From an uncultured Oscillibacter sp. (GTDB lineage Bacteria; Bacillota; Clostridia; Oscillospirales; Oscillospiraceae): DNA of 9,827 bases. The stretch covers positions 1 through 9,827 of the forward strand of contig CAJUQQ010000067.1 of assembly GCA_910588175.1 (NCBI GenBank), read 5' to 3'. The notes beneath the pieces were generated by a model. The model was not told where the DNA came from and did not search any database. It saw only the letters and a program-made list of their open reading frames with translations. Shown one piece after another: positions 1-7,100 of the stretch (position 1 is its first letter; each line of letters starts with the position of its first letter). Made by a program: the position numbers and the translations under genes.

Positions 1-22
1 CCAGGGACAGGAATTTCTTCAT
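1..22 (-). CDS. Start of a secreted or lipoprotein-type gene (partial)
   Basis: Only the first seven codons lie inside the window, reading MKKFLSL on the minus strand. A start followed by two lysines and then hydrophobic residues is typical of a Sec signal peptide, so the product is probably exported or a lipoprotein; its function cannot be told. The start is well supported by an AAAGGAGG ribosome site at 31-38, eight bases upstream of the ATG. About 250 non-coding bases separate it from the recombinase-like gene on the same strand, so it probably has its own promoter or regulatory leader. The call rests on the ribosome site and the residue pattern alone. Confidence 0.6.
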
Positions 23-198
23 TGAACATTCCTCCTTTAAAGATTACGGTCCGTCCGAATGTCCGAGCGCCCCCTCCAGGATTCGTGTCGGGGCTAGCCT
101 CATCCCACATCAAGCCTGGAATTGGCCCCTTTCATTCGTCGTCCGCATGTTCAATCTAACAGTCTCCCGCCCATTTGTCTATAGATTAGGCTTAGTTG
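23..198 (-). promoter_or_regulatory. Leader and upstream region of the partial secreted-protein gene
   Basis: This stretch carries no convincing gene. Near the start codon lies the AAAGGAGG ribosome site (31-38). Further upstream are short inverted repeats: TCCAGG/CCTGGA (arms near 75-80 and 115-120) and the palindrome TCTATAGA (178-185), whose TATAGA could serve as a leftward -10 box, although no good -35 stands at the right distance. The sequence changes from GC-rich below about 145 to AT-rich above it. The leader could fold, but it matches no riboswitch core that I recognise. Confidence 0.3.
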
Positions 199-205
199 TA
201 ATTTG

Positions 206-257
206 TTTGATAATCACTATGTATAAACACCGTGTTTGTGAAAATATTTGTAACAAA
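206..257 (-). repeat. Left copy of a two-part motif flanking the recombinase-like gene
   Basis: Read on the minus strand, this AT-rich site contains TTTGTTACAA (248-257), 25 bases of spacer, then ACATAGTGATTATCAAA (206-222). The same two blocks in the same order occur at 1604-1643 on the plus strand, so the two copies are inverted around the gene at 273-1577. The long block differs at only 2 of 17 positions and the short block is identical. The spacer here holds its own palindrome, AAACAC-C-GTGTTT (225-237). A regulator operator or a recombinase-type site are the two obvious readings. Its place upstream of the partial secreted-protein gene makes that gene a possible target. Confidence 0.6.
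225..237. repeat. Short perfect inverted repeat
   Basis: AAACAC and GTGTTT are exact reverse complements around a single C. The repeat sits inside the spacer of the left flanking motif and just past the stop codon of the recombinase-like gene. It has no T tract and only a one-base centre, so a dimeric protein-binding site is more likely than a terminator. Confidence 0.4.
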
Positions 258-272
258 ATATGGATACAGGAA

Positions 273-1577
273 CTAAACCTCATGTGTTTTCGCTTCAAGC
301 AGGGAGGCCGCAGCCATATCTTTTCTACTACTTAATATGTATCGCTGCCGGTCTTGTATCAGAGTTCCCCGAGCCAGCATCCGTCGAAGCAGCGGGCGGC
401 ACTGACCTGCATCAATGCCAAGAAGGCGGGCTACGTCCTGACGGTAGGCAAAGCCCTCCCGCTCCAGGTACTTCACCAGAGCGGCCTCTTGGCTGTTGGG
501 CGGTACTACGGTTCCAGGCAGATAGTACCGGGCTCCCACCTGTGTCAGCTGACCTCGATTCACCAACTGCTTGAGCCGATGATAGGCAACGGCCTGAGAA
601 ACGTTCAGCAAAGAACGGACCTCATTCCGGGTTGTCCAGCCTTGCCGTCGGACCTGGGAGAGAATTTGCCCCGCTCCGCCGGAGCGCAGAGCATAATCTA
701 CCCGCAGATCCCGGAGCGTCAGGTCGTCCAGTCCCGCCCGGATCAGCGCGGCTCGGGCCAGCTTAGAAAGCCTGGTCCGGTCATATGGCAGACCGCTTCT
801 GGGGGCGGTAAGGACATACCCCCTTCGGCCTTCCCGGGCGGTCAGTTCTTCCAGAACTTGTTGGGTCCCGCTGGTAAGCAGGACCTCTCGCCGGGGAAGG
901 CGCAAACAATCTCCTTGAATCTGCTCCCAGGTCAGGGCAACAATTTCCTCCAACCGGAGCCCCGCCTGCCAGGTCAGCCACAGAGCGATTCCGGCGGGAC
1001 TGGTTCCTTCTGTTCGGAGGAGTTTCCATAAGGCGAACTCGTCGATGCGGGCACTTTCCTCCCGGTGAATGCGAGTAGAGATTTTCTTTTCTTCCAGGTG
1101 CCCGGCAAAGTGTACATTGAGCCCTGCCGCTTCCACGCCGGTAATCCGGGAAACGTACTGCCAATCGTGTTCTTCCAGCTGCCGGAGAACGAAGTCGTGA
1201 CGCAGGTCAATGAGTCGTACATCCGTTTGTCCCTGCTTGTTCAAGGCCAAACGGGCAAGACGGGAGATAGACTGTGGTGTCAAAGGCCTTTTATCCCGGT
1301 CAGAGAGGACCACCGTCTCCTGGCTCTGATCCCGTCCGTCCCGCAAAACCTGGAGCCAGTCCGCCAGCTCTTGGCCGATGGGGACCTTCCGGTCCGGCAG
1401 TACAAGACAGCGGTCCAGAAAGTCCACCTGCTCCCAGGTAAGGCGCTGAATCTCGTCCCGCAGCAGACCGGCCTGCCAGGCCAGACGGAGAACAGCTCCC
1501 GCCGCGTTTCCCGGGTTTTCCAGCAAGGCCTGTTCCATGGCCTTTTCATCTGGGCGGTTAACGACATATTCCCGCAT
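273..1577 (-). CDS. Catalytically degenerate double tyrosine-recombinase-fold protein with two winged helices
   Basis: The 434-residue protein is built from internal duplications. Residues 33-53 (AWQAGLLRDEIQRLTWEQ) and 202-221 (TWQAGLRLEEIVALTWEQ) are copies of the first recombinase motif; residues 105-131 and 272-298 are copies of the HxLRH motif region. Aligned by eye to tyrosine recombinases, repeat 1 has Leu39 at the first catalytic Arg, Ile123 at the His of HxLR, Val148 at the GH histidine and Phe157 at the nucleophilic Tyr. Repeat 2 keeps Arg208 and Arg292 but has Arg289 for His and ends before the Tyr segment. Residues about 303-355 and 363-417 look like two winged-helix domains. I infer a DNA-binding regulator without recombinase activity. 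The start has a purine-rich GGAGGAGGGG site seven bases upstream. GC is visibly lower than in neighbouring genes, which may mean horizontal origin. Confidence 0.8.
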   Translation of the reverse strand: MREYVVNRPDEKAMEQALLENPGNAAGAVLRLAWQAGLLRDEIQRLTWEQVDFLDRCLVLPDRKVPIGQELADWLQVLRDGRDQSQETVVLSDRDKRPLTPQSISRLARLALNKQGQTDVRLIDLRHDFVLRQLEEHDWQYVSRITGVEAAGLNVHFAGHLEEKKISTRIHREESARIDEFALWKLLRTEGTSPAGIALWLTWQAGLRLEEIVALTWEQIQGDCLRLPRREVLLTSGTQQVLEELTAREGRRGYVLTAPRSGLPYDRTRLSKLARAALIRAGLDDLTLRDLRVDYALRSGGAGQILSQVRRQGWTTRNEVRSLLNVSQAVAYHRLKQLVNRGQLTQVGARYYLPGTVVPPNSQEAALVKYLEREGFAYRQDVARLLGIDAGQCRPLLRRMLARGTLIQDRQRYILSSRKDMAAASLLEAKTHEV

Positions 1578-1603
1578 AACGATTCCCCCTCCTCCACGTT
1601 CAG

Positions 1604-1643
1604 TTTGTTACAATCATATGATGCGAACATAGTGATAAGCAAA
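1604..1643 (+). repeat. Right copy of the two-part motif flanking the recombinase-like gene
   Basis: On the plus strand TTTGTTACAA (1604-1613) is followed after 13 bases by ACATAGTGATAAGCAAA (1627-1643). This matches the left copy at 206-257, which is on the other strand and has a spacer 12 bases longer. A perfect palindrome, ATCATATGAT, occupies 1613-1622. The site covers the predicted -35 and -10 boxes of the leftward gene at 273-1577, which fits negative self-regulation if that protein binds here. The duplication is visible; the binding partner is inferred. Confidence 0.6.
1613..1642 (-). promoter_or_regulatory. Predicted sigma-A promoter of the recombinase-like gene
   Basis: On the minus strand TTGCTT (1637-1642) and TATGAT (1613-1618) are spaced by 18 bases, giving a leader of about 30 bases before the ATG at 1577. 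The -10 box is half of the palindrome ATCATATGAT, and the -35 lies inside the conserved 17-base block of the flanking motif. The match to consensus is moderate and the -35 is weak. Confidence 0.45.
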
Positions 1644-1709
1644 ATTGTAAAATCCTTGTCATGTAAATGAAATCCTGTTTTTCTCTTTGCATCATACGCC
1701 AAAAGGTGG

Positions 1710-1739
1710 CAAAATGCAATATCTTTACCACGCATTTTG
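1710..1739. repeat. Inverted repeat with 14-base loop
   Basis: CAAAATGC (1710-1717) and GCATTTTG (1732-1739) are perfect reverse complements. No T tract follows on either strand, so it is not an obvious terminator. It may be a protein-binding site or a chance structure in AT-rich DNA. Confidence 0.3.
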
Positions 1740-1828
1740 GATGTAACCGGAAAAAAGACGGCCCACTGAAAGCGGATCATCCCGACTTCTCAAAAAAATA
1801 CTGTCTGAAAGAGGATAGAAAAGAACGA

Positions 1829-1857
1829 CGAGAGAAACCCCTGATGGGTTTCTCTCG
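1829..1857 (-). terminator. Intrinsic terminator of the three-gene operon
   Basis: CGAGAGAAACCC and GGGTTTCTCTCG form a perfect 12-bp stem with a five-base loop. On the minus strand the stem is followed within a few bases by a T-rich stretch (TCTTTTC), and it lies about 80 bases past the stop codon of the last gene of the leftward operon. On the plus strand the T run is more distant (about 1873-1877), so leftward termination is the better reading. Confidence 0.7.
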
Positions 1858-1937
1858 CTTTCAATCAGAAGTTTTTAAAGGCTAGAAACACTGGCTCAGG
1901 CTGTCAAAAACGCCTTCTTGACCACCTGCACGCCCCC

Positions 1938-2987
1938 TCAGAGAGCCTTGATCTGGCAGCGCATGTTTTCCGCGAACCGCTCCAGCCGCTCCCCAATCCC
2001 CGGCAGGCGCATCGCCGCCCCGGCGTCGTTGGCGGTCTCCATCAAAATGGAGCCGGGAGGAAGCCAGAAGCCCTTGTTGACGCACAGGGCGGAAACCACC
2101 TGACTGGCCACGATGTCTCCTCCGGAGTATCCCGAAACCACGATGGCAAACACCGCCTTGTCCTCGAAGGAGGCGGCCCGGTACAGCGCCGTCAGCCGGT
2201 TCACAGCGGCGGTGAGGTTGGCAGAGAGGGCGTCGTTGTAGTTGGGGCAGAGCAGGACCACCGCGTCCGCCTCCCGGAGGGCGGGAAACACCTCCTGAAC
2301 CATAACGCCGCCGTAAAAACAGCCTCCCCGCTCCCCGAAGTGGAGGCAGGTGGTGTAGGGGCACCCGGCGCAGTCCTCCAGGGTCCCGTTCCGCAATCCG
2401 ATCTCCCGAATGGCGCAGTCTCCCTCCAGCCTCTCCCGGACCCGACCCCAGAGATCCAGAGTGTTGGAGGTGGCCCGGCTGGAGGCGTGGAGGGCCAGCA
2501 CACCAGGCCGCTCCCGCCGGGGGGGCGCGAAGCCCGTCACCCGCGCCGCCAGGTCCGACACCGCCCGGCGGTAGGCTGTGGGCAGATCACATCCCCCGTT
2601 CCGGGCCTGAACGGCAAAGTTTTGAAGTCCTCCCGTGGCCTCCGTCAGGGGCCGTCCGGGAAAGGTGCAGCCCGCCATGCTTGCCGCCAGGATGAGCTCC
2701 CGCCCCGCCGCTTTGGTGTACAGGTCCCCGGCTCCGTCGATGACCACGCCGCCCACGCTGCCGCAAAGGCAGCCCCGGTGATCCCGCAGCCAGCCCAGGA
2801 AGCCCCAGAGTCCGGCGCTGACCCCGTTCTCCGGCAGAGAAAAGGCAAACAGCACCCGCCGGTTTTCCAGGGACTCCCCCTCCCGGTGAAACCGGACCGT
2901 CCGTCCTTCCAGGGCGGCGCGCAGCGTCTCCCCCAGCCGTCCTTCCAGGGAGCCGGGGGCGGTGACGAGGGTCAATTCCTGTTCCAT
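1938..2987 (-). CDS. Two-domain flavodoxin-fold oxidoreductase, iron-sulfur flavoprotein-like
   Basis: The 349-residue protein probably moves electrons between a reduced nicotinamide cofactor or another donor and an unknown acceptor, using FMN. The C-terminal half (about 161-345) has NADPH-dependent FMN-reductase features: a strand plus phosphate-loop pattern ending SSRATSNTL (169-177) and a CPNYNDALSANLTAAVNRL stretch (247-265). Four cysteines, C206, C209, C214 and C223, sit where iron-sulfur flavoproteins carry their cluster motif, though the spacing C-x2-C-x4-C-x8-C is wider than the compact Isf motif. The N-terminal half (about 43-150) looks like a second, degenerate flavodoxin-like domain. 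The chosen ATG has a GGGAGGATGCC ribosome site; the reading frame extends upstream to 3122 but that would overlap the previous gene by over 100 bases. It is the last gene of the operon, 14 bases after its neighbour. The general fold is fairly sure, the cluster is not. Confidence 0.75.
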   Translation of the reverse strand: MEQELTLVTAPGSLEGRLGETLRAALEGRTVRFHREGESLENRRVLFAFSLPENGVSAGLWGFLGWLRDHRGCLCGSVGGVVIDGAGDLYTKAAGRELILAASMAGCTFPGRPLTEATGGLQNFAVQARNGGCDLPTAYRRAVSDLAARVTGFAPPRRERPGVLALHASSRATSNTLDLWGRVRERLEGDCAIREIGLRNGTLEDCAGCPYTTCLHFGERGGCFYGGVMVQEVFPALREADAVVLLCPNYNDALSANLTAAVNRLTALYRAASFEDKAVFAIVVSGYSGGDIVASQVVSALCVNKGFWLPPGSILMETANDAGAAMRLPGIGERLERFAENMRCQIKAL

Positions 2988-3001
2988 GGCATCCTCCCGT
3001 T

Positions 3002-4162
3002 TCAGGAAATTTCGCGCAGAGCCCGCTCCGTGTCTTGGAGACGGGCAAACAGGGCGTCGGGCAGCTCCAGGGTCTCCAGGTGCAGGCCATAGGAGGTGAA
3101 GCGGTTCCGGCATCCGAACCATATGCCCCCCAGAGGCACCGAGGAGTCATGCCACTCCCCCTCCAGGGCCAGGAGAAGCTGCAAAGCCCCGGAGGAGATG
3201 GCGGGGGCCACGTAGGGCTTGAAGCCCAGCTCCCGGACCCGGAGGTTGGCCTCCAGCGTCAGCTGGGTCAGCTCCCGGGAGAGGGCGTCGTCATAATGCC
3301 GGATGGAGTTGGCGATGACCAATCCCTGCCCATGAGGGCCGAAGGCCCGGCCCTCCGTGAAGAAGGAAGCGAAGCGGGGGGCCCGCTTGGCAAAATAAGC
3401 CGCCCGGGCGCTCATCACCCCCAGACCAAAGCCCTGAACCTGCTCCGGCAGGAGGCCGAGATGGTCCAATTCCCCGTCCGGGCCGATGTTGGAGGCCCGC
3501 CACACCGCCTGGCACAGGGGGTCCACCGGGTCGCTGAGGACGGCGAAAAGGCCCCGGAAATCCGCCTCCCGGGCCTGCCGGGCAAAGGACTCCGCCAGGG
3601 GGCGGTTGGCCTCCAGCTGGGCCATGCGCACATCCCTGACGCCGCTGTCCACCGGGGGAATCGCCTTCGCCGCGGCAAAAATAAACACGTCACAGTCGAA
3701 CAGGTTTTCGGAGGAGACGGCCTCCACCTCCGGCAGGTCATCGTAGTGGATGGGACTGCAGGCGATCTGGCCCATTTCCATAACCCACCGGGCCACGGCC
3801 TTTTCGTTCAGGTCGTAGATTCCGATGGCGGAAATGATACCGCCGCCCTTCAGCTTCAGGGCTGTCAGCAAAACGCCTCCCACGTCTCCCACCGCCAGGA
3901 TGTGGACCCGTTTCGGCCCAGGCCTGGGGGTGACAAATTCCAATGCCCGCTCCCAGCGGGGGTGGCGGATGTTTACCCCCGTCACCCTCTCGCCGGGAAG
4001 GGCGGCCGCCTCCGGCAGGGCCGGGACCTCCCCCAGCCGCCGGGGGTCCAGCCAGCCGGTGCCCGCCCCTTCCCCGTTCAGCTGCCGGGAGTCCGCCGCC
4101 AGCCAGGCGGCGGGAGTCCGGGCGGGGTCCTGTCGGATGCTGCATAGTCTGCGTTCAAGCAT
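3002..4162 (-). CDS. Divergent lactate/malate dehydrogenase-family protein
   Basis: This 386-residue protein shows the layout of the NAD-dependent 2-hydroxyacid (LDH/MDH) dehydrogenases. A Rossmann strand and glycine turn, GDVGG (92-96), is followed by IYDLNE (115-120), whose Asp117 suits NAD(H). Next come DVFIFAAAKAIPP (158-170), an Arg-rich loop with Arg176 and Arg179 and Asn186, SDPVD (210-214, usually NPVD), SAR with Arg253 as the likely carboxylate-binding Arg, and GPHG (275-278) with the likely catalytic His277. The usual Asp of the His-Asp pair appears to be Met250. An extra N-terminal stretch of about 80 residues precedes the Rossmann domain. The start at 4162 has a strong GGAAGGAGAAGCT ribosome site; the longer frame to 4234 would overlap the upstream gene. 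It lies 17 bases after the giant fusion gene and is surely co-transcribed. Substrate unknown. Confidence 0.75.
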   Translation of the reverse strand: MLERRLCSIRQDPARTPAAWLAADSRQLNGEGAGTGWLDPRRLGEVPALPEAAALPGERVTGVNIRHPRWERALEFVTPRPGPKRVHILAVGDVGGVLLTALKLKGGGIISAIGIYDLNEKAVARWVMEMGQIACSPIHYDDLPEVEAVSSENLFDCDVFIFAAAKAIPPVDSGVRDVRMAQLEANRPLAESFARQAREADFRGLFAVLSDPVDPLCQAVWRASNIGPDGELDHLGLLPEQVQGFGLGVMSARAAYFAKRAPRFASFFTEGRAFGPHGQGLVIANSIRHYDDALSRELTQLTLEANLRVRELGFKPYVAPAISSGALQLLLALEGEWHDSSVPLGGIWFGCRNRFTSYGLHLETLELPDALFARLQDTERALREIS

Positions 4163-4179
4163 AGCTTCTCCTTCCAGTT

Positions 4180-7100
4180 TCACCGTAAAAGTTCCTTCAT
4201 CCGGTCCAGCTGCCGCAGGTCGCTCTCCAGGCACACAGAGGCGGAGAGATTGGGGTCGTACCGCAGAGCCGCCCCCTTATCGGGGCTCAGGGGCAGAATC
4301 ACCGCCTCGCTGAGCCGGGAGAGGGTCAGGTTCCGAGCGTACCGCTCCCGGTAGGCCCGCTCCAAAGCCAGGAGGATGTCCCGGCTGTTTTCCATGCAGG
4401 TTCGGGAGAAGCGAAACACCGCCTCCCGGCCGCAATGGCTGTAAAACCGCGGGAAGGCATAGGGCAGAATCAGGTTCACCGCCGGGGTCAGTCCCGGAAC
4501 GGAGGGCCGGGCCTGGGCCACGGCGTCTCCGCCGATAAAGGGATACATGGTTGACTCCACAAACCAGGCCCGGAGGTCCGGCACAAAGTACACGCTGTCC
4601 ACCGTCCGGCCCCGGGCGGCCATCAGGTCCCGGCCCCGGCCGGAGAGGAGCCCCACCACGCAGCGGTCGATCTCCAGCTTCTCCCGCCGGAACAGGGGGT
4701 CCAGGGCGTTGATCCGGTTGCCGGTGTGAAGCAGGTCGTCCACCAGCATCACCGGCCGCCGGAAGGAGCGGATGGTCCGTATCTGGCTCTCCAGCGGTGC
4801 GTAGCCCGGGAAGGGGGCGATGGAGAAGGAGTGCAGGTCCGGGGCGAACACCTTGTCGGTGTGGATGGTTTTGGTCACAGTGTTGGGCACGGCGTTGCCC
4901 CGGAGAATCTTGCCGAAGGGGACGCACATCTTGGGTCCCAGCACCCGGGGCCTCCGGGGCTCGGCGGGGACGCCGTTTTCCTCCGTCAGCTTCCGGACCA
5001 GGCGGTGGTAGATCACCTCCGCGTTGAGGGACAGCACCAGCGTCCCGGGGTACAGCCCGCACACCGCCTCCTGGAGGCGGAGGTGCGCGCTCCGAATCGC
5101 GGCTAGAACCTGCCGGTCCGAGGCCAGGGGCTCTTTCAGCGTGGTGGGGATGTTCTGCACCACCACCGCCGGGGACCGCATATCCACCAGCAGCAACGGC
5201 TGCGGCGCCTCCAGCTCCGCGGGCAGAAACCCCTGCCGTCCCAGCAGCTCCAGGCCCGCCGGGTCCGATGGGCCCCACCACACGGCATAGCCGCAGTCCT
5301 CCTCCGCCGCCCGGGTCAGCACCTCCGTCAGCAAAAGCTGGCGGGTGTCATAGCTTCCCGCCGGAGTCTTGACGGCCCCAAGGCCCGTCAACAGCTGGAC
5401 CCGCCCCGCCGTACGGGTGCGGACCCAGTGAGCCAGTTCCTCGCTGCCAAAGGCGTCGTACAGCTCCCCGGAGTTGATCACCCGGGCGGTCAAAAAGCCC
5501 AGCAGCCGGGGGTGGGGACCGGCGGCCCGGAGGAGGAAGACGCTGTCCCGGGGGTCTGGGGCAGGCAGGGGCCCGCAGACGCTCCGCAGCTCCTCCCAAA
5601 GCGCCGGGCCGGGGTGGTCCTCCCGGGAGAACTCCAGAAAGCTGGCCCGCACCAGCTGCTTGTACTGGGGCTCCCGGAGGTAGAGGCTGTTGCGGTAGAT
5701 CAAGTCCTGCACCGTGGGGTCCACCAGGTTGGAGATATCCCGCCCCAGGTCGATGTTCTCCCGGATACGGGTAGAGCTGATATCCTCCAGATGAGTGGGA
5801 AGCTGGAGCTGAACCACCCGCCCGGTGATCCGGCTGAGATCCGCCTCAATCTCCTGGCCCTCGGCGTCGCTGGCCCGGCGGAAGACGATGTGGTTCAGGG
5901 AGTGAACGGAGTCCCCGGCGGCCGGAGCCTTGTAAGAAGAGGCGTTGGCCACCACGTCGGACCCCACCACCAGATACAGCTCCCTCCCCGCGAAGACCTG
6001 CCGCAGGCGGCGGAGGTCCTGGGGCGTGGCCAGGTTCACGGGAATGTCGTGGGGGAAGAGGTACACGCCGAACTCGTCGGCCACCGACATGCTGACGATC
6101 TGCCGCCGGACAAGGGAGGGCTGGGCCTTCTTGGACCAGGAGAACTCGTCCACGGCCAAATAGACCTCCATACCCAGGTCCCGGATGGCGGTGACGATGC
6201 CCTTGTGGGACAGGGAGAAGGGGTCGAAGGTGCCGGGGAAAAAGGCAGCGGCCTTGTCCCGCCACTCAAAGACAAAGGGACCGCTCTCAATCCGGTGCTC
6301 CACGGCGAAGCGGTAGATGTGGGAGAGCGCCGCGGCGGTGTGGAAGAAGGTCAGCTCCCCCTCCGGCTGCTCGTGAATCAGGAAGAGGAGCTTCTTGGCC
6401 GTCAGGGTAAAGAGGCCGGTCTTCTCCTCATAGCTCAGGGTCTTCGAGGCGAAAAGCCCCTCTCCCAAAACCCGCAGGGCCTCCTGCCGCACCGGGTCCA
6501 TGCAGGAGGCCAGCCCCTTCAAAAGCAGGCCCGCCATCCGCTGGCGGCGGCGGTTCCGGTCCTCCTCCGGCTCCGGGAAGCGCCTTGCGTACACGCGGTA
6601 ATGCTCCAACACGGCCCCCACGGTGCTGAGGGCCGCTGCCGCCACATTGGCGCTGGAAGAGGAGAGGAAGCGCAGCAGCTCATTCAGGGACTCATCCAGC
6701 TCCCGGGGGGTGAGCCACAGGAGGAACTGCCCCAGATAGGGCGGGATATACTGGGAGATTTCCGACTGACCGGTTTCCAGAGCCTCGCACAGCTCCACGG
6801 CCACCTCGTTCCTCCGGGCGGGCGTCAGCAGGGGCGCCATGTCCAGCAGGGCGTTTCCCGCCATGCGCCGGACCACCACGTTCTCGCTGACCTTCATCAG
6901 GTTGGAGAAGTGGGTGGCGATATGGAGCGCGCCCACCGGCTCCCCCTGCCGGGCCTGGTCCAGGAGGTACTCCACGCCCACGGCCTTCAGCACCCAAGGC
7001 GTGGCGGTTTTCAGGTTGTCCAGAAACACGCCGCTGGCGGCCTCCTCCCCCTGGTCCAGCAAGGCCTGGTATCCGGACACGTCCAGACCCAAAAGCCGCC

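Larger units (their letters stand above)
1578..1937. other. Non-coding AT-rich intergenic region
   Basis: These 360 bases hold no credible gene. From left to right they contain the ribosome site and predicted promoter of the recombinase-like gene, the right copy of the two-part flanking motif (1604-1643), an inverted repeat CAAAATGC/GCATTTTG (1710-1739) and the terminator hairpin of the operon that ends at 1938 (1829-1857). A 72-codon reading frame at 1667-1885 on the plus strand lacks a ribosome site and runs through the terminator, so it is not called. Confidence 0.7.

Noticed and set aside
61..146. A possible riboswitch in the leader of the partial secreted-protein gene.
   Set aside because: Only a weak 6-bp inverted repeat with a long loop was found, and no conserved core of a known riboswitch class could be recognised.
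147..335. A 62-codon plus-strand frame with a hydrophobic stretch.
   Set aside because: There is no ribosome site before its ATG, and it runs through the left flanking motif and into the 3' end of the recombinase-like gene. The hydrophobic residues follow from AT-rich DNA.
273..1577. Calling this gene an active phage-type integrase with flanking attachment sites.
   Set aside because: The recombinase repeats lack the catalytic tyrosine and histidines, no phage or conjugative genes lie nearby, and the flanking motifs are inverted rather than direct repeats.
354..1670. Plus-strand open frames at 354-1031 and 1065-1670.
   Set aside because: They are antisense to the recombinase-like gene, have no ribosome sites, and show no recognisable protein features.
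1667..1885. A 72-codon plus-strand frame in the intergenic region.
   Set aside because: It lacks a ribosome site and a promoter, and reads through the terminator hairpin.
1882..2364. A 160-codon minus-strand frame overlapping the end of the flavoprotein gene.
   Set aside because: It is an alternative frame of the GC-rich flavoprotein gene, with Arg- and Gly-rich low-complexity sequence and no ribosome site.
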